A DNA stretch of 21,899 nucleotides from Deltaproteobacteria bacterium (GCA_021159445.1 JAGGRV010000101.1:1-21899), one strand, 5' to 3'; counted from the first letter of the stretch, positions 16,128 to 21,528 are shown. A program made the numbers and translations. The notes: generated from the letters alone by a model not told the origin.

Positions 16128-17620
16128 AATAAACTCCCGTTAAATAAATCTGCACCTAAATTACTCTTCTGGAATTGATTTATAATTGCTCCGCCTCCAC
16201 CAGTGGTAACATACTCATCCGCTCCTATATCCCATGTTCCACCAACCCTATCCTCTCCATCTATATCCCGCCAAATGGGGAGATATGAGTCTGTGGAAAG
16301 GTCAGTACCATAGTCCTTAGCTCCCGTATCATTGGAAGCAAGGTGGTAGTCATCATTAGCCTCATCCACAAAAGAGAATGTTTGATTTGCCCTGCCATGT
16401 GTCCCCCAATCATCACCTGTACCATCGCTTGAAGCATTATAGTCTGAACCTGAAGCAAGAGAAGCAAAACCGCTTCCAGTGGTATCATATGCAAGGCAAT
16501 TTTTAGCGACACAACGGATAAAGCCATCTGTACTCATGTCAGCGGCAGTACAATTGTACATATAATGTATACTACAAGTAGAGTCTTCATTATCAAATGC
16601 TTCAGCACAAGAATATAGCATATTAGAATAGCTATAAAGAGCAGCACTAATGTTGCTAGCATAAATAGCCTGAGAACTACATCCTTTAACTATGCTATAT
16701 CCAAAATAAGTTATATATCCGCTGCCTAACCCATTATAGCCTCCAGCACTACCATCTAATTGGAGCCCCTCAATACGAGTATAATCTTGTGAATTATGTA
16801 AACAATTTCCCTCTGTAACAGCCGTGTAATACTTGTTCCCATCCCACTTCCCGCTATGTCTCTGCTTGTTTATGCTTTCGCTTCCTCCTATTGGAGTGAA
16901 AACAAAGAAATAATGTGATTCATCAGTTGTACCAAAGGATATTGTAGTATAATTTTGCGTATCTCCAGTGTAATCACTATGGTCATAGTAACAGCAAGCG
17001 TGAACTATTACATTAGCACCAGATGAAGTTAGGTCAGTACTATTCAAGTGATTTGCATCAGTAAAGCCAGCCTCTAAATCTTTCAAACTAGCATATTCAT
17101 GGTGAATGCTAGTAACACTAGTACTAGACTGATTAGAGGGTGTTCCTCCTGTAGCTGTCTTTACCACGAACTGTGTATTACCATTACCAATATTACCTTG
17201 AAGCGTCCCGTTAACAGTGGCTACGTTTGAAGCACTAGACGGGCGTATCCTGTTTATGGTCTCGTTATCCTGCCACGTACCTGTAATCTGCTCAAAATAG
17301 AAATATCCAGCGGCATCCCCACCTGACCAGCTACCGCTTGTCAGCTCAACTGCTCGGATAATTCCTGTAGCTCCGCTAGTAGCTCCCTGAATCTTGTCGC
17401 CAACCTTTATCTCGGTTGTTCCACCTGAATCAAAGCCTAGCCTGTTAGGAGCTATGTAGACAGCCGTGGAAGCATACTCTATGCAGTCCCCACAGCCTAT
17501 GTTACTCGCCTGTGCAACCGAGAGGGTGGCTACCCCACCACTAATGGTTATAGTAGGAGAGCCTGTCTTAATGTCTCCTGTCCCAAAAGGACTGCAACTG
17601 TACCATACAGTACTAGGCAT
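16124..17620 (-). CDS. Beta-helix surface/virion protein, 498 residues
   Basis: The N-terminal 130 residues contain GDKIQGATSGATGIIRAVELTSG-type turns seen in phage structural proteins. From about 200 to 460 there is a right-handed beta-helix pattern: DYTRIEGLQLDGSAG, ITYFGYSIVKGCSSQAIYAS, NCTAADMSTDGFIRCVAKNC. The C-terminus WRDIDGEDRVGGTWDIGADEYV is the characteristic end of many secreted or virion parallel beta-helix proteins. It could bind or cut polysaccharide. No catalytic residues can be assigned by eye. It precedes the 383-residue protein by a 4-nt overlap and follows the 160-residue gene by 9 nt. Confidence 0.65.
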   Translation of the reverse strand: MPSTVWYSCSPFGTGDIKTGSPTITISGGVATLSVAQASNIGCGDCIEYASTAVYIAPNRLGFDSGGTTEIKVGDKIQGATSGATGIIRAVELTSGSWSGGDAAGYFYFEQITGTWQDNETINRIRPSSASNVATVNGTLQGNIGNGNTQFVVKTATGGTPSNQSSTSVTSIHHEYASLKDLEAGFTDANHLNSTDLTSSGANVIVHACCYYDHSDYTGDTQNYTTISFGTTDESHYFFVFTPIGGSESINKQRHSGKWDGNKYYTAVTEGNCLHNSQDYTRIEGLQLDGSAGGYNGLGSGYITYFGYSIVKGCSSQAIYASNISAALYSYSNMLYSCAEAFDNEDSTCSIHYMYNCTAADMSTDGFIRCVAKNCLAYDTTGSGFASLASGSDYNASSDGTGDDWGTHGRANQTFSFVDEANDDYHLASNDTGAKDYGTDLSTDSYLPIWRDIDGEDRVGGTWDIGADEYVTTGGGGAIINQFQKSNLGADLFNGSLL

Positions 17621-17629
17621 CTAAATCTC

Positions 17630-18112
17630 CTATGACTTTATCTCCGTAGCTGTATTCAAATCTTCAACCTCTACCAGATTTTCCTCTTGCAAGGATATCT
17701 TGTCTACTACCTTGTCTAGAATCGCCTGTTTCTCACTCACAAACACTTCCTTTGAGGAGAGTGCTTCAATGTCAGAGTCCGTCAAGTTCTTGAAAGTAAC
17801 CTCATGCTTAGGCTCTTCTTCCAAAAAACACCACTTTCCAGAAGAGGGGTTTTTCCAGACCATCTTTTCCTGTGGTCTATCAAAAGTCCACTTTCCACCT
17901 GTAGAAGCATAATAGGCTATAGCCCTTGCTGGTTTCTTCTGTGCAAGAGCCTCTTTCAACTCATCGACAGTAATACCAGGAATATCGAGTATTTTGAATC
18001 CCTTATACCCAAGCCCAGACAAATTAGCTCCATCATCATAGATAGAAACTATATCACCGACTTCCTGCTTTGCGGTAGCTGTAGCCTCGTCTATCAGGAC
18101 TACTCTAGCCAT
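17630..18112 (-). CDS. Hypothetical protein of the virion block, 160 residues
   Basis: I start it at the ATG at 18110-18112 (MARVVLIDEATATAKQEVGD), which shares one base with the stop of the upstream gene (TGATG), indicating reinitiation. An in-frame ATG at 18131-18133 would add seven residues but has no properly spaced ribosome site. The protein has GDIVSIYDDGANLSGLGYKGFKILDIPG, a mid-part SGKWCFLEEEPKHEVTFKNL and an acidic helical tail. The first part resembles short phage virion proteins of unknown function. Nothing enzymatic is visible. Confidence 0.6.
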   Translation of the reverse strand: MARVVLIDEATATAKQEVGDIVSIYDDGANLSGLGYKGFKILDIPGITVDELKEALAQKKPARAIAYYASTGGKWTFDRPQEKMVWKNPSSGKWCFLEEEPKHEVTFKNLTDSDIEALSSKEVFVSEKQAILDKVVDKISLQEENLVEVEDLNTATEIKS

Positions 18113-18453
18113 CACTCCACCCCCAATGTACATCCTGTAGGCTGTGCTGGTGCAGGGTTCACACTGTTAGACAGCCCAGGCTGACTTTTGTTGCCTGCCT
18201 CATCCACAGCGATTACCTTTGCCACATTATCACCATCGCTAATGTTTACTGTTCCCGTCCAGGAGACAGTATCACCTGAATCAGGCTGTGAGACAGTAGC
18301 AATCAGGCTATCGTTCAGGTACACCTCGTACTGAGCCATGTCCGTCTCGGTGTTTCTGTTCCACGATATAGTAACTGTTTTCTGTGCTGAAAAACCTAGT
18401 CCTGCCACCAACAACAGGATTACACCTGCCAAAACCAGCTTAAATCTCTTCAT
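18112..18453 (-). CDS. Secreted fibronectin type III-like protein, 113 residues
   Basis: The N-terminus MKRFKLVLAGVILLLVAGLGFSA is a clear signal peptide: basic start, hydrophobic core, small residues before the likely cleavage after Ala23. No lipobox Cys is present. The mature part shows an FN3 fold: TVTISWNRNTETDMAQYEVYL, TVSWTGTVNISDG and VAKVIAVDEAGNKS, i.e. the B, C, E and F strand pattern. Secreted FN3 proteins act as adhesins or binding domains. In a late phage operon it may decorate the host surface, bind the peptidoglycan layer, or be a moron. Its leader can form two interleaved helices ending next to its ribosome site. AGGAG lies 7 nt before the ATG. Confidence 0.7.
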   Translation of the reverse strand: MKRFKLVLAGVILLLVAGLGFSAQKTVTISWNRNTETDMAQYEVYLNDSLIATVSQPDSGDTVSWTGTVNISDGDNVAKVIAVDEAGNKSQPGLSNSVNPAPAQPTGCTLGVE

Positions 18454-18467
18454 CTCATTACTCCTAG

Positions 18468-18544
18468 GGAGGGAGAGCGGGCTATCTCAACTCCCTCCAA
18501 TACTATATATAGCAGACTCCTAACCCTAATTTATTTAGCCCGCT
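18468..18544 (-). promoter_or_regulatory. Interleaved helices (possible pseudoknot or switch) in the leader of the FN3 gene
   Basis: On the minus strand the order is a-b-a'-b'. Arm a is AGCGGGCTA (18544-18536), pairing perfectly over 9 bp with TAGCCCGCT (18484-18476). Arm b is GGAGGGAG (18498-18491), which pairs over 8 bp with CTCCCTCC (18475-18468), directly after a'. The two stems are either mutually exclusive or form a pseudoknot. The last arm ends within two bases of the ribosome-binding AGGAG of the FN3 gene. Arm a lies in the last codons of the upstream basic gene. No T-tract follows, so it is not a classical terminator. Translation control is the natural reading. Confidence 0.55.
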
Positions 18545-18722
18545 TTTTAACCTTCTTCCAATACACCGCTGCCGCAACACGCTTACCAGCTTCCTTGCTT
18601 CCATACCTTTTAGCAGCCTTTTTTGCTATCTTTTCAAATGTACCAGTTTTATAGGTACGTCCAAGACGCTTAACGGCAGCCCTACCACGTTTTCCCTTTG
18701 GTTTTAACCTTTTGGTTGCCAT
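18531..18722 (-). CDS. Highly basic small protein, 63 residues
   Basis: Nearly 40% of residues are Lys or Arg. The core KTGTFEKIAKKAAKRYGSKEAGKRVAAAVYWKKV is an amphipathic, basic helical pattern seen in small phage and bacterial proteins of unknown function. It could bind DNA or RNA, for instance in the packaged head. It starts with ATG preceded by GGAG and follows the 44-residue membrane gene closely. Its last codons form one arm of the leader helix of the FN3 gene, linking the two by translation. Confidence 0.65.
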   Translation of the reverse strand: MATKRLKPKGKRGRAAVKRLGRTYKTGTFEKIAKKAAKRYGSKEAGKRVAAAVYWKKVKKRAK

Positions 18723-18735
18723 ATCACTTACTCCT

Positions 18736-18870
18736 TTATCTTGGTCTTGTTAACCAATTCATTACGGATTCAATAATAAAGTCAATAACGCAAAGAAATG
18801 GATATAGTAATGGGAAAAGCAAAAGCCCCCATAGATTTAAACCCAGCTTTGCTAGCTCTTTAGATGTCAT
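18736..18870 (-). CDS. Very small membrane protein, 44 residues
   Basis: This open frame starts MTSKELAKLGLNLWGLLLFP, continues with LLYPFLCVIDFIIESVMNWL, and ends TRPR. It has one or two hydrophobic segments from about residue 11 to 36. AAGGAC lies 6 nt before the ATG, and the start overlaps the upstream membrane gene by 11 nt, as in other coupled genes here. The frame is too short for most gene finders. Its placement in the lysis-type block suggests a holin partner, antiholin or spanin helper. This is inference from position and composition. Confidence 0.5.
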   Translation of the reverse strand: MTSKELAKLGLNLWGLLLFPLLYPFLCVIDFIIESVMNWLTRPR

Positions 18871-19102
18871 GCTTCGTCCTTAGTAACTCATCGAGTTTAC
18901 TGTCTATACGCTTCATCCATCCTGTAAGATTCTGAAATCGTGCATCACAAACATCCTTGGTCTGATACACGTTGTCTGCCTTTTCCCGTGTGATGAAACC
19001 GTTACCTTGATTGTTAAATCGGCCTCCAAGGTATTTAGCCACACCGATGCCAGCTACCGTTGATGCGGTTACCAATCCTACTATCAATCCATAATCCAGC
19101 AT
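18860..19102 (-). CDS. Small membrane-anchored protein, 80 residues (possible lysis accessory)
   Basis: A single transmembrane helix (LDYGLIVGLVTASTVAGIGVA, residues 2-22) is followed by a soluble helical tail with VYQTKDVCDARFQNLTGWMKRIDSKLDELL, a coiled-coil pattern seen in phage proteins near holins. The ATG shares one base with the stop of the DUF5675-like gene (TAATG). It could be a holin partner, an anchored spanin-like component or an XhlA-like factor. The identity is not certain. Confidence 0.6.
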   Translation of the reverse strand: MLDYGLIVGLVTASTVAGIGVAKYLGGRFNNQGNGFITREKADNVYQTKDVCDARFQNLTGWMKRIDSKLDELLRTKHDI

Positions 19103-19515
19103 TAAAACATCCTCTTCACGTCTACAAGAATCTCATCTACTGTACCGAGAATAACCATAAAGAGCTCGAATGCTCGCTTACTACAAGCTATGCCTTTATG
19201 CCCATCAAAAGTTGCGATGTACGAACCCAATAGGGGACAGCCATGCGTGTCCTTAATCGTGTTACCAATGTGAAATTCGATATCCGAACGGGGGGAAACA
19301 TCGATGAAACGAAACGTCTCTCCGAACTTCGGTGAGTCAAATCGCTCGGCAAGGTACTGACCTTCAGGGATACAGGATACATTGATTTGATTGTTTCGCC
19401 AAGGTGGCTCAAGGGACAGGCAGGTAAACTCACCATTGATTCGAATGACACCAAACGTACCATCAGGCACATAGGATTGGAGACGGATTATTTCAACTAG
19501 CGGTCTTAATGACAT
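19102..19515 (-). CDS. DUF5675-like protein, 137 residues (candidate lysis-region enzyme)
   Basis: The pattern DGTFGVIRING...TCLSLEPPWRNNQINVSCIPEGQY...SPKFGETFRF...FHIGNTIKDTHGCPLLG matches DUF5675 as I remember it, a phage and bacterial family. The H82-x-G-N and D89-T-H-G-C93 segment carries conserved His and Cys residues. Whether the family is enzymatic is not established to my knowledge. The family usually has V-P-G-R-S before the I-x-H-x-G-N motif. Here it is V-S-P-R-S, because a motif copy lies there (residues 73-76). Stop and start overlap neighbours by one base each. It is the only protein in the small-gene block that could plausibly act on the cell wall. Confidence 0.72.
   Translation of the reverse strand: MSLRPLVEIIRLQSYVPDGTFGVIRINGEFTCLSLEPPWRNNQINVSCIPEGQYLAERFDSPKFGETFRFIDVSPRSDIEFHIGNTIKDTHGCPLLGSYIATFDGHKGIACSKRAFELFMVILGTVDEILVDVKRMF
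19288..19299 (+). repeat. G6 motif copy 10
   Basis: The copy is exact over 12 bp, in the DUF5675-like gene, read Val-Ser-Pro-Arg (73-76). Confidence 0.85.
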
Positions 19516-19721
19516 TAGACGTTCACCCTTTCATCTAACTCTTGGATTAGATTTGATACATAGTCGTACAGGCGTTGAGCCGCTTCCTGCATTGCAACAA
19601 TATCATCTCGTGAACCGCAATCGGATAGGAGCCTGTCCTTGGCTATCGTGATTACAGTCATAAGGTTACCATAACGGTCGATTAACAAGAGCTTGTCTCG
19701 GTTAGTCAATCGAGTGAACAT
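19515..19721 (-). CDS. Small helical protein, 68 residues
   Basis: It is mostly helical (NRDKLLLIDRYGNLMTVITIAKDRLL and DDIVAMQEAAQRLYDYVSNLIQELDERV). It has no membrane segment, no Cys pair and no recognised family. It overlaps the DUF5675-like gene by one base (TAATG). It may be a dimeric adaptor in the lysis block or a small regulatory protein. Confidence 0.55.
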   Translation of the reverse strand: MFTRLTNRDKLLLIDRYGNLMTVITIAKDRLLSDCGSRDDIVAMQEAAQRLYDYVSNLIQELDERVNV

Positions 19722-19727
19722 GGTACA

Positions 19728-19856
19728 CTAACCTAACCTGCCAGACCCACGACCATGCCCTGGCCCACCCTTTCGACAGCCGCCTGTGTTTTGGTTTGCC
19801 CTGACTCCTTGACCAGAACCATCACGCCGACCATTACCTCTTCCTCTACGCATCAT
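19728..19856 (-). CDS. Gly/Arg-rich small protein, about 42 residues
   Basis: A longer frame reaches upstream to 20009, but the ribosome site (AAGGAGAGGA) lies directly before the tandem ATGs at 19851-19856. I therefore call the short form MMRRGRGNGRRDGSGQGVRA, continuing to GRGSGRLG. Its composition (Gly, Arg, Asn, one Cys) resembles small DUF5320-like proteins of anaerobic bacteria and their phages, which are poorly understood. The first ATG or the second cannot be separated by sequence. The region 19857-19962 upstream holds no other gene that I can support. Confidence 0.5.
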   Translation of the reverse strand: MMRRGRGNGRRDGSGQGVRANQNTGGCRKGGPGHGRGSGRLG

Positions 19857-19962
19857 TCCTCTCCTTCCTGTTCTTACCTCTCTCCACCCATAGGCTGATG
19901 TCGCCTCAAAGGACGACAACGGTACTCCTTTTACGCATGGCAAACGAGCTATTGACAATACC

Positions 19963-20145
19963 TTACCTGTCTTTCGCAAAGATACCAATGAGACCAGCCA
20001 GGATTGCAACCACAGTGTTAACTATCTGTGCATCGGGTGTGTAACCGAATACGGCTGCAAGACCCGCCAATGCACTAGCTAGCCCAGCTAGCGTGGTTTT
20101 CGGATGCTTGAAAAGACGGTCTACAAAATTGTCCCATTTACTCAT
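19963..20145 (-). CDS. Two-helix small membrane protein, candidate holin, 60 residues
   Basis: MSKWDNFVDRLFKHPKTTLAG is followed by a hydrophobic segment (TLAGLASALAGLAAVFGY, about 18-35) and a second one (IVNTVVAILAGLIGIFA, 41-57), joined by a short TPDAQ turn. The N- and C-terminal residues are charged. This is the layout of small class II-type holins. AGGAGG lies 6 nt before the ATG. It would form the pore that releases the lysis enzyme or triggers spanins. The context with small membrane and DUF5675-like genes supports a lysis role, but no endolysin with a recognised domain is in the window. Confidence 0.6.
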   Translation of the reverse strand: MSKWDNFVDRLFKHPKTTLAGLASALAGLAAVFGYTPDAQIVNTVVAILAGLIGIFAKDR

Positions 20146-20165
20146 AACTACCTCCTATTTTATTT

Positions 20166-20354
20166 TTATTTATTCAGAACTCTTTCCTGAATATTTTTCC
20201 TAATCTCTTCCTCTGATAAAATCCTCTCTGTTCCTGCATCTTCCTCATAACCACACTGACACCACCATTTCATTGGATACATAGGAGGATTAACAAGCAG
20301 GGCTGTTCCTGTTTTTACCCTAACCATTTCCCTACCACATTTTGGACAAATCAT
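20166..20354 (-). CDS. Zinc-ribbon protein, 62 residues
   Basis: The first knuckle is C3-P-K-C6. The second is C32-Q-C34-G, spaced by one residue rather than two. Both sit around a beta hairpin (ALLVNPPMYPMKWWCQCGYEED). The C-terminal helix is charged (RILSEEEIRKNIQERVLNK). It is the second gene from the promoter, downstream of the intergenic pair of G6 motifs. Such small ribbons are common in phage early-late junctions and may bind nucleic acid. AGGGAGAG lies about 7 nt before the ATG. Confidence 0.65.
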   Translation of the reverse strand: MICPKCGREMVRVKTGTALLVNPPMYPMKWWCQCGYEEDAGTERILSEEEIRKNIQERVLNK

Positions 20355-20401
20355 AATTTCTCTCCCTAACCACCATTCGGTTTATTTCATTTCTGTTAGG
20401 G

Positions 20402-20413
20402 ACGGGGGGAAAC
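20402..20413 (+). repeat. G6 motif copy 11 (intergenic)
   Basis: The copy is exact over 12 bp, in the 114-bp gap between the HTH gene and the zinc-ribbon gene. It lies 48 bp from copy 12, in the same orientation. Confidence 0.85.
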
Positions 20414-20449
20414 CCACCATCCTCTATCCTATTACCCGTAGTGTTTGAG

Positions 20450-20461
20450 ACGGGGGGAAAC
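20450..20461 (+). repeat. G6 motif copy 12 (intergenic)
   Basis: The copy is exact over 12 bp, directly downstream of the HTH gene stop, paired with copy 11 in direct repeat. Confidence 0.85.
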
Positions 20462-20468
20462 ACGGTAT

Positions 20469-20846
20469 CTATTCCCCTTCCTTCTTGCCACCGTTCAAAA
20501 GGATTCGAGCAATGTCTTCCGCCGTGGCAGATAGGGCCCGAATGTCCCGACTATAGTAACCCATTGCCTTCAACCACTTGTCAACCGCTGTCTGGCGAAT
20601 CCGTGGGTCTGGATGCTTCAACTCGTTACGGAGCTCGGACATTACAAGCGAACCCATGTTCTCAAGCTCGGACTCGACACGGGCACGAACCTCGGAGACC
20701 ATTGCCTTAACATCTTCACGGGAGAGAAGGTAACGGAGACGGGCTGGCGTGATACCGAGTTCCTCGTGGATTTGGGAATATGTCTTTCCACGGACAAGAA
20801 GGTCATTCAACGCCTCAAAATCCAGAATGGTCAATTCACGCTTCAT
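20469..20846 (-). CDS. HTH protein, putative terminase small subunit, 125 residues
   Basis: I start at the ATG at 20844-20846 (MKRELTILDFEALNDLLVRG) because the -35 box of its promoter covers the longer upstream frame. AGAGG is placed 9 nt before this ATG. An alternative ATG at 20850-20852 is only 3 nt from the site. KTYSQIHEELGITPARLRYLLS is a helix-turn-helix, followed by long helices (VKAMVSEVRARVESELENMG, VMSELRNELKHPDPRIRQTAV) that could form an oligomerisation domain. Small terminases have this HTH-plus-helices layout and precede terL, although here many genes lie between. It might instead be a regulator of its own promoter. Confidence 0.55.
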   Translation of the reverse strand: MKRELTILDFEALNDLLVRGKTYSQIHEELGITPARLRYLLSREDVKAMVSEVRARVESELENMGSLVMSELRNELKHPDPRIRQTAVDKWLKAMGYYSRDIRALSATAEDIARILLNGGKKEGE

Positions 20847-20868
20847 GTGCATATACCTCTGTGAGAAT

Positions 20869-20897
20869 ATGATACAAGAATATCTGATTCTTGTCAA
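20869..20897 (-). promoter_or_regulatory. Sigma-70-type promoter of the late operon
   Basis: On the minus strand TTGACA (20897-20892) and TATCAT (20874-20869) are separated by exactly 17 bp. The -35 is perfect and the -10 has one mismatch. Transcription would begin near 20862, so the leader before the ATG at 20846 is about 16 nt. This supports the short start of the HTH gene and marks the start of the long minus-strand operon. Confidence 0.8.
20875..20893. promoter_or_regulatory. Palindrome between -35 and -10 (candidate operator 1)
   Basis: CAAGAAT and ATTCTTG form 7-bp inverted arms with a 5-bp centre, filling the promoter spacer. A dimeric DNA-binding protein here would block polymerase. 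The half-site AGAAT recurs in the next palindrome. Confidence 0.6.
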
Positions 20898-20907
20898 GGG
20901 ATAGATT

Positions 20908-20927
20908 ACAGAATGTTTACATTCTGT
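20908..20927. promoter_or_regulatory. Palindrome upstream of -35 (candidate operator 2)
   Basis: ACAGAATG and CATTCTGT are perfect 8-bp arms around TTTA, about 10 bp upstream of the -35 box. It shares AGAAT/ATTCT half-sites with the palindrome inside the promoter, so one regulator may bind both. Placement suits cooperative repression or activation. Confidence 0.6.
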
Positions 20928-20953
20928 TCAAGTTTATTGGGATTGGGGAGTGT

Positions 20954-21067
20954 ATGGAGATGGTGCCGATAGAGAGTTTTTGCGACCGAGTTTTTGCTCC
21001 CTATGCCCTTGAATCCTATTTCTGGCTTTATATTCCTTTACCTGGCACTTCAATTATCCATTTTTAG
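20954..21067 (+). CDS. Low-confidence divergent small frame, 37 residues
   Basis: ATG at 20954 has GGGGAG three bases upstream and reads MEMVPIESFCDRVFAPYALE, ending IIHF. It is the only plus-strand frame here with a ribosome-like site, divergent from the main operon. The spacing is short and no good plus-strand promoter is seen, so it may be chance. Confidence 0.2.
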   Translation: MEMVPIESFCDRVFAPYALESYFWLYIPLPGTSIIHF

Positions 21068-21068
21068 C

Positions 21069-21156
21069 CATGAGAAGCCCACAGAGACAAGTTTAAGACC
21101 TTCCTAATGGTTTTATACCTGTTTGCTACAAAACGTCGCTTGTGCGGCTTCTCATG
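21069..21156. repeat. Long-range inverted repeat, 11-bp perfect arms
   Basis: CATGAGAAGCC at 21069-21079 and GGCTTCTCATG at 21146-21156 are perfect 11-bp arms separated by 66 bp. The pairing can continue through C-AC/GTG with one bulge. The end lies 10 bp before the first 18-bp direct repeat. It could be an RNA stem or a DNA cruciform. Confidence 0.55.
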
Positions 21157-21165
21157 CAGTAATTC

Positions 21166-21315
21166 AATAAAATCAATACCTTAAACGTGGAGAAACATAG
21201 ACACCAATAAACAAACTTCCCAATAAAATCAATACCTTACCTATTTTCTCCTATAACGCCGATTATATCGGGCTTTCCGCACTCTTAACCCTAGCCTAAT
21301 AAAATCAATACCTTA
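21166..21315. repeat. Three copies of an 18-bp direct repeat
   Basis: AATAAAATCAATACCTTA occurs identically at 21166-21183, 21222-21239 and 21298-21315, with gaps of 38 and 58 bp that share no sequence. A weaker match (13 of 18) lies at 21485-21502. Exact identity of 18 bp in three places is not chance in 150 bp. Iterons, regulator sites or recombination sites are possible. The unequal, non-unit gaps argue against a standard CRISPR array. Confidence 0.75.
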
Positions 21316-21528
21316 TGCCCGATTCCTGTTAATTTCTTCACAGAGAGCCGTATTTCTTTCTAATGTTTTTCGTCAATGAATCCAGATAGTTACAGCCTTG
21401 AACTTGTAAGACGCCCTATTGACGCGGATTATATTTTTCTAATTGATTCTGGTAATGATTCCAGGGACTTCCTGAATTCTTTCTAATAAAAATTATAACT
21501 TCTTGTAAAGAAATACTTTACTACCTTC

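Noticed and set aside
18476..18544. Rho-independent terminator after the basic gene
   Set aside because: The GC stem has a 51-nt loop and is followed by CTCCCTCCC and a ribosome site, not by a T run.
19857..20009. N-terminal extension of the Gly/Arg-rich protein
   Set aside because: The strong ribosome site lies directly before the internal ATGs, and the extension overlaps the candidate holin gene without recognisable sequence.
437..20461. G-quadruplex sites
   Set aside because: Each copy has one run of six G only. An intramolecular quadruplex needs four runs, and flanks (apart from the 10240 copy) lack others.
437..20461. Intrinsic terminators or promoters at the G6 motifs
   Set aside because: There is no dyad symmetry, no T-tract and no fixed distance to gene starts, and ten copies lie inside genes in both orientations.
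21166..21315. CRISPR array
   Set aside because: Only three repeats of 18 bp with gaps of 38 and 58 bp, no cas gene in the window and no longer repeat boundary. Iterons or regulator sites fit better.
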